DNA of 64,000 nucleotides from Aphanothece sacrum FPU1 (GCF_003864295.1 NZ_BDQK01000006.1:62001-126000); one strand, 5' to 3'; positions 10,815 through 19,500 are shown, numbered from the stretch's first letter. The notes: generated from the letters alone by a model not told the origin. Numbers and translations are program-made.

Positions 10815-11020
10815 TAAATGTAGGTTGGGTTGAAGCATAGTGAAACTCAAGAAAACCCCTCTGATTTCTATCTTAAATGTCTGATTTCTATCTTAAATGG
10901 AGCAAGCCGTAGTGAGATGCGTTGGGAACACATCCTACCTATACAATCGGGTAGGGTGGGTTAGACGCGGCTATGCTTTTATTGAAAAACCAATAAATTT
11001 TAAGGCGCGTCATAACCCAC
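10751..11020. repeat. Nested repeats between coaD and frp
   Basis: A 20-bp inverted repeat pairs 10751-10770 with 10917-10936 (core GTGTTCCCAACGC). Between the arms is a 19-bp direct repeat with 20-bp period (CTGATTTCTATCTTAAATG at 10861 and 10881). Further on, GGTGGGTTAGACGCG near 10966 pairs imperfectly with CGCGTCATAACCCACC near 11006. The interval 10626-11051 holds no gene. It reads as layered insertion of small palindromic elements. Confidence 0.6.
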
Positions 11021-11051
11021 CATCTTAAGTATTGTAGCTCCGACCAAAAAA

Positions 11052-11387
11052 TCAAATTACAGCAAGTGCTTTGACCTTTGCAATCTTATCGGAACTCAAT
11101 CCTTCTAATTCTCCAAGCTCTAACCAATGTTCTTTCACTAATTGAGCAAAGACAAAAATTAACATCGAACTACGAAAATCATATTTACCATCCAGGTCAT
11201 GTCTTCTTGCACTAAGAAAATCATGTAGTTTCCATAGTTCATCTGGATTTGTCGCTCCTTGCGCTTGTCGTTGTACCTCTGCCATCATTGAAGCAACTTC
11301 TCGACGATAAGCTATATCAAAAGCAGTCTGGGCAATTTTTTCTTCTCTGGGCGACCATTGAGTTTCTGTAAGGGGCATAGTCAACAT
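11052..11387 (-). CDS. frp: Fluorescence recovery protein (FRP)
   Basis: FRP binds the C-terminal domain of active red OCP, speeds its return to the orange form and ends phycobilisome quenching. From the chosen start it is 111 residues, and DELWKLHDFLSARRHDLDG contains Trp52, His55, Asp56 and Arg62, matching the functional W50/H53/D54/R60 of the Synechocystis protein. I start at 11387 because a -10 box TATAAT (minus strand, 11445-11440) would begin transcription almost at the upstream ATG (11429), and because known FRPs begin about nine residues before the first Trp. Neither start has a strong ribosome site. It lies after ocp and crtW and seems to have its own promoter. Confidence 0.88.
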   Translation of the reverse strand: MLTMPLTETQWSPREEKIAQTAFDIAYRREVASMMAEVQRQAQGATNPDELWKLHDFLSARRHDLDGKYDFRSSMLIFVFAQLVKEHWLELGELEGLSSDKIAKVKALAVI

Positions 11388-11561
11388 TAATAGTTTTTTA
11401 AATTGTGAGAGAAGGTTACATTCCTTCATATAAGTAAAAATTATAATGAATATTTGGTTCCAGTAACTAGGGCATTTACTCAGAATCCCTCAGCCAACAG
11501 AGGGCTTTAACCTCATCTAATCCTTATATAGCCTGGGTTTTAACCCGGTGAGATTAATTAT

Positions 11562-12314
11562 TTAAAATTTGTTAAGTTTTTGCTGGGTGTAGAAATTTGA
11601 TCTAGTTTGAGGTAGTTGGAACCAAGGAATGTCAGGAAAGGCGTGATGTTCTTCATGATATGAGCCAAAATGATAACAGGTGAGTAATGACCAGCAATTG
11701 CCTAAAAAATTACTGGGTTGCTTCCGGTTTTGCCATGAATTTTCTTGGCCATGAGGTAAATATGTCCCAAAAAAGAAAAGCTGAACTGAACTCAAGACCA
11801 AAGGAACCAGGAAGAAGATAAATAAATTTAAGTAAGCAACATTAAACCAAGCATGAACAGAGACAGAAAATAGAGTAATCTTCCCTATAAATTTAAAAAA
11901 TTCGGCAAGAGAAAAGTAACCTCGTAGGAATTTATAATACCAAAAAATCGGGTGAGAATGGACTCCATCATGAAAGTCAGGGTCGCCAATTTGTGCCGGG
12001 TTTAAATGATGTTTTCTATGATTTTTTTGACACTTTTCATAGGACAAAGAAGCATAGAGATTAACCGCTAATTGACCGATTCTCCTATTTAAAACCAGAT
12101 TGTTACGAACAAGATTGCCATGGATGGCATCATGAGCCAAAATAAATAAGCCTGTATGTAGAAAAGAGCGACATCCTATTCTTATGGCGATCGCACTCAA
12201 ACTCATTTTACTCAGGGGAAAAGCCATGAAGTAAAGACCACTGGTCAGCCATAATATAAGAATTGCGATCGCTAAATATAGACCCAAATATGATGCGTGT
12301 TTTTGTAATACCAT
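11562..12314 (-). CDS. crtW: Beta-carotene ketolase, CrtW type
   Basis: This membrane di-iron ketolase is expected to turn beta-carotene into echinenone and canthaxanthin, the keto-carotenoids that OCP binds. From the chosen start it is about 250 residues. The three histidine boxes are HDAIHG, HRKHH and HEEHH, in the order and spacing of CrtW within the fatty-acid desaturase superfamily. An upstream in-frame start (12392) is open, but its first codons coincide with the OCP terminator hairpin. The ATG at 12314 follows a ribosome site AAGGAA. Its place just behind ocp fits a ligand-supplying role. Confidence 0.88.
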   Translation of the reverse strand: MVLQKHASYLGLYLAIAILILWLTSGLYFMAFPLSKMSLSAIAIRIGCRSFLHTGLFILAHDAIHGNLVRNNLVLNRRIGQLAVNLYASLSYEKCQKNHRKHHLNPAQIGDPDFHDGVHSHPIFWYYKFLRGYFSLAEFFKFIGKITLFSVSVHAWFNVAYLNLFIFFLVPLVLSSVQLFFFGTYLPHGQENSWQNRKQPSNFLGNCWSLLTCYHFGSYHEEHHAFPDIPWFQLPQTRSNFYTQQKLNKF

Positions 12315-12344
12315 AATTTCCTTGTTCGGAGGATTAATATATCC

Positions 12345-12373
12345 AAAAAGAGCGTCCCCTATGAGGACGCTCT
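12345..12373 (-). terminator. Rho-independent terminator after ocp
   Basis: On the minus strand AGAGCGTCC at one arm pairs with GGACGCTCT at the other across a 7-nt loop, followed by TTTTT. It sits 59 nt after the ocp stop and before the crtW start at 12314. It probably ends most ocp transcripts and lets a fraction read into crtW. Confidence 0.85.
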
Positions 12374-12431
12374 CATTTGCTGTTAGTCGCAAAATTTAGA
12401 GATATTTCTGTTAAATTGTTGAGAAAAAACT

Positions 12432-13394
12432 CTATTTACGAACTAAGTTTAAAAGTTCTTTAGCAGATGCCAATAAATCAACGGCAACAAAGAATATTTT
12501 GCCATCAGGATTTAACAGAAAACGCCAAGAAATATTCATCCCCACATTTGCACCAAACCAAGGAGTCTGACAAGTTCCTGTTACCTTAATTTGCACGAAA
12601 TCATCATTAGCTGGTTCAATAACACCCCGTTCAGGTACGAGTTTAAGATTTTGACATTCTTCTCGGAAGAAACGCAGTACAGATTCTTTGCCAACAATAG
12701 GACGTTGGAAAGGAGGTTGAATCGCACCATCTTCTGCAAATAATTGAATCAGAGCATCAAAATCATTAGCATTAAGATTGCTCATGTATTGAATAATTGT
12801 GGGATTATCAACACCTTCAATTGATACTTTTTGACGTTCAGAAATTTGTGTGGGGACAACAACGGGTTCTGATACACGCTGATAACCCTCAATTTTTTTC
12901 GGGTCATAACCCATGTCTACTACGGCATTTCTCAAAACGGTGATTTGCTGTCCACCTTCAAGACTAGAAATTGTTGCAAGAATAGCAGAAGCATTAGCAG
13001 AAAGTTGATAACCTGAAGGAATCGGAGCAACAAAACCTTCTTCCATCCATTCACCTAGACGATACCAAAAGCCTAGTTTAATGTTGGGAGACCAAACTGC
13101 ATAAAGACGGTTAATGGGGGTATCGATCCGGTTTGCTAGATCGCACATGGTTTGAGATTGTTCTACGAACGACATCCCTTTGATCTGTGCTAAGGTTGAT
13201 TCAGCAAACTGAAGATTAGCTGCACCAGGAGCGGCAACGGTAATGGTTTTTCCCATCTCTAAGTAAGCAAACCAAATTAAGGCCAGTTGATCTTCGGCAC
13301 TGAGTTGGACGAAACGGGCAGTTGTTGCTGGAACGACATCTGCCGCAAGGGTATTTGAAAAAATATTACGTGCTGTATCAATTGTATATGGCAT
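12432..13394 (-). CDS. ocp: Orange carotenoid protein (OCP1 type)
   Basis: This 320-residue photoreceptor binds a keto-carotenoid and, under strong blue-green light, docks on the phycobilisome to dissipate energy. The N-terminal helical domain (residues 1-160) has Tyr44, Trp110 and Arg155 (in VLRNAVVDMG). The C-terminal NTF2-like domain (about 195-318) has Tyr203 and Trp290, equivalent to the carotenoid-carbonyl ligands Tyr201 and Trp288. The linker is present, so it is full-length OCP rather than a single-domain homologue. The presence of frp nearby supports the OCP1 class. Confidence 0.97.
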   Translation of the reverse strand: MPYTIDTARNIFSNTLAADVVPATTARFVQLSAEDQLALIWFAYLEMGKTITVAAPGAANLQFAESTLAQIKGMSFVEQSQTMCDLANRIDTPINRLYAVWSPNIKLGFWYRLGEWMEEGFVAPIPSGYQLSANASAILATISSLEGGQQITVLRNAVVDMGYDPKKIEGYQRVSEPVVVPTQISERQKVSIEGVDNPTIIQYMSNLNANDFDALIQLFAEDGAIQPPFQRPIVGKESVLRFFREECQNLKLVPERGVIEPANDDFVQIKVTGTCQTPWFGANVGMNISWRFLLNPDGKIFFVAVDLLASAKELLNLVRK

Positions 13395-13553
13395 AAAGTC
13401 CCTATTATGATCCTTAGTTTGAAATGAGAAAAGGCTTTTCTTAAAATCCGAGCCTTATCACTACACAAATCTTAACATATTTAGTGACCATTCCCAAAAT
13501 CAGGCAAAAGTAAATACAATATTACCTAATATTATGGGTTTTATTAATTTTAT

Positions 13554-13720
13554 TTATAACCCCAATAATTGTGCGATCGCGGGTAAAATTCTATTACATT
13601 CTTCTATTAATTTTGTGGCAGTGGGTACAGCAAGAACGATTCTTTTGAGTGCCTTTGCAGAACTTTTTGCTAACTTTTTCAGGTTACTATCTTCTACATT
13701 TAAGATAACGATATAATGGG
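13554..13720 (-). pseudogene. Possible gene remnant upstream of ocp
   Basis: The minus strand is open here without a plausible start codon and reads like the conserved C-terminal end of a protein (NVEDSNLKKLAKSSAKALK, then an acidic/hydrophobic tail ending in LLGL and a stop). Composition is protein-like, unlike the surrounding repeats. I do not recognise the family. It may be the truncated end of a transferred gene, or chance. Confidence 0.25.
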
Positions 13721-13797
13721 ATGAATAAAAGTTGTTTATTAATACAGGAAAAGGAACAGTTAGAAAATATGGATTTATTATAGTGTTTTAAGTTGTC

Positions 13798-13953
13798 GTA
13801 GGGGCGGGTTTTTGCCAAAATCTTTGATTCTCACCAGTATGTTAAATAAACCCGCCCTGACACCATAATCATACCGTAGGGGCGGGTTTTTGCCAAAATC
13901 TTTGATTCTCACCAGTATGTTAAATAAACCCGCCCTGACACCATAATCATACC
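13798..13953. repeat. Two tandem 78-bp copies of a GGCGGG/CCCGCC palindrome
   Basis: A 78-bp unit starts at 13798 and again at 13876 with no visible change. Each copy pairs GGGGCGGGTTT with AAACCCGCCC around the core TTTGATTCTCACC. Relatives occur at 16143-16275 and 28757-28900. The region 13721-14175 has no credible gene besides the remnant just before it. Confidence 0.8.
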
Positions 13954-13956
13954 GTA

Positions 13957-13978
13957 GGGGTCAACGGCCGTTGACCCC
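13957..13978. repeat. Perfect 22-bp palindrome
   Basis: This perfect palindrome is built on GGGGTCAACGGCCGTTGA and directly follows the tandem 78-bp pair. It belongs to the same family as 6521-6542 and 40125-40146. Confidence 0.8.
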
Positions 13979-14175
13979 TACATTTGATATTAATTACGAA
14001 CAATTAGGGCAATATAAGATTAAGTGAAGCTCCTGAACTTCCGTAGGGGCCTAACACTGTTAAGCCTTTACGTCAACTCCTAAAAATAAGTTTATTTTTT
14101 GCAATAAACTGTTACATTATAAAGCAGTTCATTTTTCATTTAAGGGCATAAGCCATTAGGATGCGCTAGAATCCC

Positions 14176-14373
14176 ATGAGCAATCCATCCTCATCTACTC
14201 AACCGACCGACCCAAACGCAACAGAAACCCCATCTACCGAACCTAAACCCAGTTACGTCAAACTAGCCATGCGTAACATGGTAAGTAAGAAAGGCATCTC
14301 CCTGAAACACTTTTTCTTAACAACAGCAGGTTTATTAGGGTTTTTGGTTGGCATTTCCTATTTAACCCGTTAA
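14176..14373 (+). CDS. Small DUF3285-type membrane protein
   Basis: This 65-residue protein has a Pro/Ser/Thr-rich, probably disordered N terminus (1-25), a basic middle (KLAMRNMVSKKGISLKHF) and one C-terminal hydrophobic helix (about 47-63). The pattern matches the short cyanobacterial DUF3285 family, whose function is unknown. It ends 3 nt before ybeY, so the two are probably co-transcribed. Confidence 0.7.
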   Translation: MSNPSSSTQPTDPNATETPSTEPKPSYVKLAMRNMVSKKGISLKHFFLTTAGLLGFLVGISYLTR

Positions 14374-14376
14374 AAT

Positions 14377-14946
14377 GTGGCTGTAATGCTATCCTCTGAA
14401 ACTTCCACCGTGATATTTGACCTCAATGTTCAAGAGGTATTTACCCTAGATATCGCCCCTGAATCCCAGGAGTGGAAAATTTCCGCCGAAACTTGGCAGA
14501 AATGGTTTCAAACTTGGTTAGAATCATTATTAAACCATCTTCCACCCGCTCCATCCTATGAGTTAAGCTTACGATTAACTGGAGATGAAGAAATACAGGC
14601 ATTTAACGCCCAATATCGGCAAAAAAATCAACCTACCGATGTATTAGCTTTTGCTGCCCTAGAAGTAGATGTTCCCAACCCCTTAGATACCTCAGAACCT
14701 TTATACTTAGGGGATATAGTCATTTCTCTAGAAACGGCCCACCGACAAGCCGAACAACAAAGCCATACTTTAACCATAGAACTCGCTTGGTTAGCGGCTC
14801 ACGGCTTACTTCATCTTCTCGGTTGGGATCATCTTGATGATGAAACTCTAGAAGAAATGCTAGGAGAACAAGAAACTTTGTTACAAAATATTCATGTATA
14901 CAGCAACAGTTGTCAAAATACTGTTCAATTTGAACAGAATTCCTAA
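14377..14946 (+). CDS. ybeY: Endoribonuclease YbeY (16S rRNA maturation)
   Basis: This 189-residue metal-dependent endoribonuclease acts in 16S rRNA 3'-end maturation and ribosome quality control. The zinc-binding motif HGLLHLLGWDH (H-x3-H-x5-H) is intact. The preceding YLGDIVISLETA and the central QPTDVLAFA are conserved. The start is GTG at 14377; an in-frame ATG at 14386 is the alternative. The N terminus is somewhat longer than in E. coli, as is usual in cyanobacteria. Confidence 0.95.
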   Translation: MAVMLSSETSTVIFDLNVQEVFTLDIAPESQEWKISAETWQKWFQTWLESLLNHLPPAPSYELSLRLTGDEEIQAFNAQYRQKNQPTDVLAFAALEVDVPNPLDTSEPLYLGDIVISLETAHRQAEQQSHTLTIELAWLAAHGLLHLLGWDHLDDETLEEMLGEQETLLQNIHVYSNSCQNTVQFEQNS

Positions 14947-14982
14947 GAAAAATTAACTATTGTGTCATCAAAACATTAAATT

Positions 14983-15513
14983 ATGAAAGCCCCTTTAACA
15001 ATGACTCAAGCTTCTGTGAATATGCCCTCCACTGCTTTATTTCCCCCTAGTTCTGCCTTCAGAACCAATAACCGACTCTCTGAAACCCCTATCCCCACCT
15101 CAGAATTAACATTAGATAATAGACGTTACCCCGCTTGGCAGATAGCACCTAACCTATTAGTAAGTTTTAAGTATGCCTGGGCGGGGATTTCTTATGCCTT
15201 CCTGACACAACGAAATTTCCGAATTCATACCATTATGACAGCTACAGCCATTAGTTTAGGGCTATTTTTACAAGTTAATGGAGTTTCCATGGCTATTGTC
15301 TCCCTAACCTGTGCTTTAGTCATGGTTTTAGAATTATTAAATACGGCATTAGAATCAGTAGTTGACTTAGCCGTTGGTCAGTCTTACCATGAATTAGCTA
15401 AAATTGCTAAAGACTGTGCTGCTGGAGCCGTAATGATATCCGCGATCGCGGCTTTATTAGTAGGAGGGTTTATCTTATGTCCTCCCTTAGTAGCGTTAGC
15501 TTTTGCCCTATAA
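14983..15513 (+). CDS. dgkA: Diacylglycerol kinase family protein
   Basis: This 176-residue integral membrane enzyme phosphorylates diacylglycerol or undecaprenol. The DgkA core is in residues 60-170, with three membrane helices. The signature ELLNTALESVVDLAVG contains the metal- and ATP-binding acidic residues. About 60 extra N-terminal residues are low complexity; a later Met at residue 7 could be the start. The order ybeY-dgkA-trpG is common in cyanobacteria. Confidence 0.93.
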   Translation: MKAPLTMTQASVNMPSTALFPPSSAFRTNNRLSETPIPTSELTLDNRRYPAWQIAPNLLVSFKYAWAGISYAFLTQRNFRIHTIMTATAISLGLFLQVNGVSMAIVSLTCALVMVLELLNTALESVVDLAVGQSYHELAKIAKDCAAGAVMISAIAALLVGGFILCPPLVALAFAL

Positions 15514-15552
15514 GTTTCAAGGTTTGCTTAACCATCCCCAAGGAGATCAGCA

Positions 15553-16140
15553 TTGATTCTGGTTATTGATAATTACGACAGTTTTACATACAATTTAGTG
15601 CAGTATTTAGGAGAATTAGGCACTGAATTAAAAGTTGCCTCAGAGATTCAAGTCTATCGTAATGATCAGCTTGATATTGATAAAATTCTCTATTTGAAAC
15701 CCGATGGGGTAGTTATTTCACCAGGCCCTGGCCGTCCCGAAGATGCCGGGATTTCTTTAAGCTTAATTGAACAATTAGGTTCCAATTTACCCATTTTAGG
15801 GGTTTGTTTAGGGCATCAAAGTATTGGTCAAGTATACGGCGGAAAAGTTGTCTCGGCCCCGATTTTAATGCACGGCAAAACCTCACCTATTTATCACAAT
15901 AATACCGGAGTTTTTGCTAATTTAGATAATCCTTTTCAGGCGACTCGCTATCATAGTTTAGTGGTGGAAAGAGAGACTATTCCTGATGTATTAGAGATTA
16001 CTGCTTGGGTTGAAGATGGAACTATTATGGGTCTACAACATAGGGACTATCCCCATATTCAAGGGGTACAATTTCACCCAGAAAGTATCTTAACCCCATC
16101 AGGGAAACAGCTATTACGCAACTTTTTGATATCTTTATAA
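15553..16140 (+). CDS. trpG: Anthranilate synthase component II (glutamine amidotransferase)
   Basis: This 195-residue class I glutamine amidotransferase supplies ammonia for anthranilate, and possibly for aminodeoxychorismate, synthesis. The nucleophile is Cys85 in GVCLGHQS, and the His-Glu dyad is in FHPES near the C terminus. [10 protein letters not shown] is conserved. The start is TTG at 15553, supported by AGGAG ten nt upstream and by the family N terminus [10 protein letters not shown]. Confidence 0.95.
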   Translation: MILVIDNYDSFTYNLVQYLGELGTELKVASEIQVYRNDQLDIDKILYLKPDGVVISPGPGRPEDAGISLSLIEQLGSNLPILGVCLGHQSIGQVYGGKVVSAPILMHGKTSPIYHNNTGVFANLDNPFQATRYHSLVVERETIPDVLEITAWVEDGTIMGLQHRDYPHIQGVQFHPESILTPSGKQLLRNFLISL

Positions 16141-16142
16141 AA

Positions 16143-16275
16143 GTACAGCCTCCGGCGGGTTGATCTAGTTTTCTTGTGAGAATCATTGATTTATGGAAAA
16201 AACCCAGGGCGGGTTAAGAAAAACCCGCCCCTACTACGAATTTTATGTAATTAATTTTATCTACCTAATTAACAG
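16143..16275. repeat. 130-bp dispersed palindromic element
   Basis: This element runs from the CCTCCGGCGGGTT block to CTACCTAATTA. The region 28757-28900 carries a recognisable copy in the opposite orientation, and the core is shared with the tandem unit at 13798-13953. It contains GGGCGGGTT/AACCCGCCC inverted arms. It lies just after trpG and may act as a transcript end. Confidence 0.7.
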
Positions 16276-16335
16276 CAATTATCATTTTGGAAATAATTGC
16301 TTATAATGATTTATAGGACTTTTGGAGAGAACTAG

Positions 16336-16548
16336 ATGCTAGAAATCAACAAAAATTATGTATTAGATAAAAATCAAAAAGCTATTGCAGTTCAGATTCC
16401 TATTGCTGAATTTGAAAAAATAGAAGAAATTCTTGAAGATTATGGACTAGGGAAACTTATTGAAGAAGTTGAAAATGACGAAACTCTCTCTAAACAAGAA
16501 GCATTAAAATATTTAAAATTAATCAAAAATAATAATGTGGAAAGTTGA
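16336..16548 (+). CDS. RelB-like antitoxin
   Basis: This 70-residue acidic protein has a short beta strand followed by a helical C terminus. The stretch QKAIAVQIPIAEFEKIEEIL is typical of Phd/RelB-type antitoxins, which bind their own promoter as dimers. A relE remnant overlaps its 3' end by 14 nt, the usual antitoxin-toxin layout. The antitoxin looks intact; the toxin does not. Confidence 0.7.
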   Translation: MLEINKNYVLDKNQKAIAVQIPIAEFEKIEEILEDYGLGKLIEEVENDETLSKQEALKYLKLIKNNNVES

Positions 16549-16708
16549 ATACACTAAGAGATTTTTAAAAGAGTTAGCCTCCTTGCCAATAGAAGTATAA
16601 AATTAGAGTTGGAGATTATAGAATTGGCTTAACTATTGATAAAATTAATTGAACTATTATATGTCAACGAGTTGCCCATCGTCGAGAAATTTATTAGATT
16701 TTTCCTTA
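16535..16708 (+). pseudogene. Decayed RelE-family toxin
   Basis: The ATG at 16535 overlaps the antitoxin and gives 21 codons (MWKVEYTKRFLKELASLPIE...) before a stop at 16598. In another frame KIRVGDYRIGLTIDKIN follows, then a TGA where an Arg codon is expected, then QRVAHRREIY and a one-base slip. These are the start and end of a RelE-type mRNA interferase. The middle, about 30-35 codons, is missing. At least three lesions show that the toxin is dead. Confidence 0.8.
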
Positions 16709-16835
16709 ACTGATATAGTTTATGAGCATTGTGGGGCATACTGTGAGTAGGGGCATAATATATTATACCCCTACTCTCTAAGCTGATAAACAAAGGAGCA
16801 ATACCTTTTCAAGTGTACTGAATGAGGATAGGCAG

Positions 16836-17345
16836 ATGATTGAAATGAAAGTGGCTGGTATTGCCTTAGATGCGGTTAACCGCAGTCCCATCGTTTTACT
16901 CAAAGATGGTTCTGATCGCCGCGCTTTACCCATTTATATTGGGCAAGATCAAGCTAAGTCCATTATTGGGGCCTTAGAAAATCAACAACCCCCTCGCCCT
17001 TTAACCCACGATCTCATTGCTAATTTCTTTCAAGTGTGGGGCATGGAATTAGACCGTATTATCATCCATTCTCTCCAAGATAATACATTTTATGCGGTTT
17101 TGTGTCTCCATCAAGGGGAAATCAAAAAAGAAATTGACTGTCGTCCTAGTGATGCGATCGCCATTGCCCTACGCACAAATAGTCCTATTTGGGTGATGGA
17201 AGAAGTTATTGCTCATGCTTCCATTCCTGTTGATAGAGATGCGGATGAAGAGGAACGTCAGGCCTTCCGAGAGTTTGTGGAAAATCTACGGCCAGAAGAT
17301 TTAATTCAACGTCGGGGGTTTCAAACAGATAATGAGCAACAATAA
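16836..17345 (+). CDS. Bifunctional nuclease (DUF151) family protein
   Basis: This 169-residue protein has the DUF151/BFN domain over about residues 1-140. Recognisable parts are the N-terminal strand pair, LPIYIGQDQAKSI, PRPLTHDLIANFF and the near-invariant DCRPSDAIAIALR. Plant members have DNase/RNase activity; the role in cyanobacteria is unsettled. It is followed 9 nt later by the aldo/keto reductase and is likely in one transcript with it. Confidence 0.9.
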   Translation: MIEMKVAGIALDAVNRSPIVLLKDGSDRRALPIYIGQDQAKSIIGALENQQPPRPLTHDLIANFFQVWGMELDRIIIHSLQDNTFYAVLCLHQGEIKKEIDCRPSDAIAIALRTNSPIWVMEEVIAHASIPVDRDADEEERQAFREFVENLRPEDLIQRRGFQTDNEQQ

Positions 17346-17353
17346 CTAGACTA

Positions 17354-18484
17354 ATGCGCTATAGACGCTTTGGCAAAACTAATTTATCTCTCTCAGTCTT
17401 GTCTGTGGGAACCATGCGTTGTTTGGACTCAAGGGAAATTTTTCAACAAACTTTACAACAGGCGATCGTGTTTGGTATTAATCATATTGAAACTGCCAGA
17501 GGGTATGGTCAAAGTGAACGTTATTTAGGGATGGTATTTGAGCAAAGCAAAGCCATTGTTAGATCGCAAGTTTATATCACTACTAAGTTACCTCCTACTC
17601 CTGATGCCGATCAGATGAAAAAATGGATTAATGAGTCTTTAGAGCGATTACAAGTCGATTATATCGATTGTTTGGCTATTCATGGTATTAATACTTGGGA
17701 ACATCTTCAGTGGATTACAGATTCTAATGGCTGTTTAAATGCGTTGCAAGAGGCGTTAAATGATGGTCGCGTCCTCCACTTAGGATTTTCCACTCACGGC
17801 AGCTTAGAATTGATTTTAGCGGCAATAGAGACAGATTTATTTGAGTTTGTTAACCTTCATTATTATTACTTTTTTCAACGTCATGAAAGGGCGATCGCGT
17901 TAGCGCATGAGAAAGATATGGGGGTGTTTATTATCTCTCCTGCTGATAAAGGGGGTCGTCTTTATACTCCTTCTGATACTCTTAAAGCTTTGTGTTCTCC
18001 TTTTTCTCCTTTAGAATTAACTTATCGGTTTTTATTGAGCGATCGCCGTATTACTACTTTAAGCATGGGGCCTGCTAACCCTAAAGAATTAGAGGCTATG
18101 ATATTATTAAGGGATCAAGATGAACCTTTAACTGCTCAAGAAGTTAGTGTATTTAAAGGTTTAGAAACTCATTTAGATCAGGCATTGGGCACTGATCAAT
18201 GCCGTCAATGTTATGAGTGTCTTCCTTGTCCTGAAAATATCAATATTCCTGAAATTTTACGGTTACGAAATCTAGCGGTTGCTTATGATATGACAGGGTT
18301 TGGTCAATATCGTTATAGAATGTTAGAAAATGCGGGTCATTGGTTCCCTGGAAATAAAGGCAACCGTTGTACTGAGTGTGGAGACTGTTTACCTCGTTGT
18401 CCCGAAAAATTAGAAATTCCTACACTATTAAAAGATACTCATCAACGTTTAAATGGTTCTCCTCGTCGTCGTTTATGGGAATAA
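17354..18484 (+). CDS. Aldo/keto reductase with C-terminal 4Fe-4S domain
   Basis: This 376-residue protein has an aldo/keto reductase barrel (about residues 1-270, starting MRYRRFGKTNLSLSVLSVG). The usual Tyr/Asp region is HIETARGYG. A ferredoxin-like domain follows, with two cysteine clusters: CRQCYECLPCP and CTECGDCLPRCP. Such fusions are frequent in cyanobacteria and are annotated as oxidoreductases of unknown substrate. The iron-sulfur clusters suggest electron transfer from ferredoxin in place of NADPH; this is inference. Confidence 0.88.
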   Translation: MRYRRFGKTNLSLSVLSVGTMRCLDSREIFQQTLQQAIVFGINHIETARGYGQSERYLGMVFEQSKAIVRSQVYITTKLPPTPDADQMKKWINESLERLQVDYIDCLAIHGINTWEHLQWITDSNGCLNALQEALNDGRVLHLGFSTHGSLELILAAIETDLFEFVNLHYYYFFQRHERAIALAHEKDMGVFIISPADKGGRLYTPSDTLKALCSPFSPLELTYRFLLSDRRITTLSMGPANPKELEAMILLRDQDEPLTAQEVSVFKGLETHLDQALGTDQCRQCYECLPCPENINIPEILRLRNLAVAYDMTGFGQYRYRMLENAGHWFPGNKGNRCTECGDCLPRCPEKLEIPTLLKDTHQRLNGSPRRRLWE

Positions 18485-18490
18485 GTTGGG

Positions 18491-18585
18491 AATTATGAAT
18501 TATGAATTATGAATTATGAATTATGAATTATGAATTATGAATTATGAATTATGAATTATGAATTATGAATTATGAATTATGAATT
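18491..18585. repeat. Heptanucleotide tandem repeat (AATTATG)n
   Basis: About 13.5 copies of AATTATG follow the aldo/keto reductase gene. This belongs to the class of short tandemly repeated heptamers known from cyanobacteria. Short runs of the same or a related heptamer occur near 22151, 29797, 34066 and 37697. Copy number is likely to vary between strains. Confidence 0.95.
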
Positions 18586-18624
18586 AGACTATAGTGTTTT
18601 TGTGATAAATATCAACAATTGTTG

Positions 18625-18734
18625 CACAGGCATCTTGCCTGTGACAATAATGAAGTATGAATTAAAATGTAGTTTTTTCATTTAAGATATGAGTAGTAAT
18701 GTAGGCTTCCAGCATGCACAGGCAAGATGCCTGT
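18625..18734. repeat. Pair of ACAGGCAAGATGCCTGT palindromes
   Basis: CACAGGCATCTTGCCTGTG (18625-18643) and its reverse-oriented relative (18718-18734) flank about 75 bp of AT-rich DNA. The same family occurs at 25146-25164 (imperfect), 52035-52051 and 63756-63770. Confidence 0.75.
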
Positions 18735-18771
18735 TCCACATTTATATCTAATGTTAAAATGCTATATTTAC

Positions 18772-19404
18772 TTATTTATTTAACTTTTTTTTTACCCATT
18801 CTCGAACTATTTTTCTAATTATACGCCTTCCCAATGGTAAATTATCTTTAATTATTTGAGGTATGTCTTGAATAGATAACTGAGGAAAAATAGAACTATT
18901 TGTTACCTCTATATATAGGTTTTCTTGTAGATGATAAATTTTCAGTTCTCCAGAATCATAACACCAAATTTCAGGGACACCTAAACGCGCATAAATAGGA
19001 AAACGATCTAAAGATTTACTCGTCAAATCAATTTCTAAGGCTAGATCTGGCGGCGGATCTTGATTAAGATCGAAGCTTAACTTACCTCTAATTATACTTT
19101 CATTTTGAAAATAAAAACAACTATCAGGTTCAACTCCTGCTAATTTACTTTCTCGTTTCCAAGTAGTTACGCCATAACATTCATAATTAATATCGAGTTC
19201 ATCAGCAATGTCTTTAATAATATCACTAATAACATCTTCATAATAACCATGTTCAGGTAAAGGAGTCATGATTTCTAGTGTACCTTGGTCATAAGCAACT
19301 CTTACCGCACGATTTTCGCCTAAATTATCTAAAATATTAGTAAATTGTAGCCAATTTAGGTTATGTAAAACCACATGATCAGATTTTAAAATAGTAGCAA
19401 CCAT
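18772..19404 (-). CDS. Uma2-family (DUF820) nuclease-fold protein
   Basis: This 210-residue protein belongs to the Uma2/DUF820 family, which is greatly expanded in cyanobacteria and has a PD-(D/E)XK nuclease-like fold. Hallmarks are GVEPDSCFYF, PPDLALEIDLTSKS and LGVPEIWCYD. Asp and Glu in PDLALEID are the putative metal ligands, but the usual E-x-L-S-x-S lysine region reads EIDLTSKS. Function is unknown; links to mobile elements and defence are often suspected. Confidence 0.85.
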   Translation of the reverse strand: MVATILKSDHVVLHNLNWLQFTNILDNLGENRAVRVAYDQGTLEIMTPLPEHGYYEDVISDIIKDIADELDINYECYGVTTWKRESKLAGVEPDSCFYFQNESIIRGKLSFDLNQDPPPDLALEIDLTSKSLDRFPIYARLGVPEIWCYDSGELKIYHLQENLYIEVTNSSIFPQLSIQDIPQIIKDNLPLGRRIIRKIVREWVKKKLNK

Positions 19405-19470
19405 AAGCTATAAATTACTTATCAATTTATTTTTTACTTAAATCATATTATATACCAATAAAAAATTTTC

Positions 19471-19500
19471 GTAAGTTGGGTTGAGGAACGAAACCCAACA
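19471..19500. repeat. Dispersed TTGGGTTGAGGAACGAAACC element
   Basis: This 30-bp element can fold through GTTGGGTT and AACCCAAC. A nearly identical copy is at 51923-51952, and a diverged one starts near 10819. It separates the Uma2 gene from the ABC permease. Confidence 0.75.

Noticed and set aside
12315-12392. The upstream start of crtW
   Set aside because: It would translate through the ocp terminator hairpin. The ATG at 12314 has a ribosome site.
13534-13716. A 60-residue plus-strand ORF
   Set aside because: The opposite strand has more protein-like composition, and no ribosome site or conserved feature supports the plus frame.
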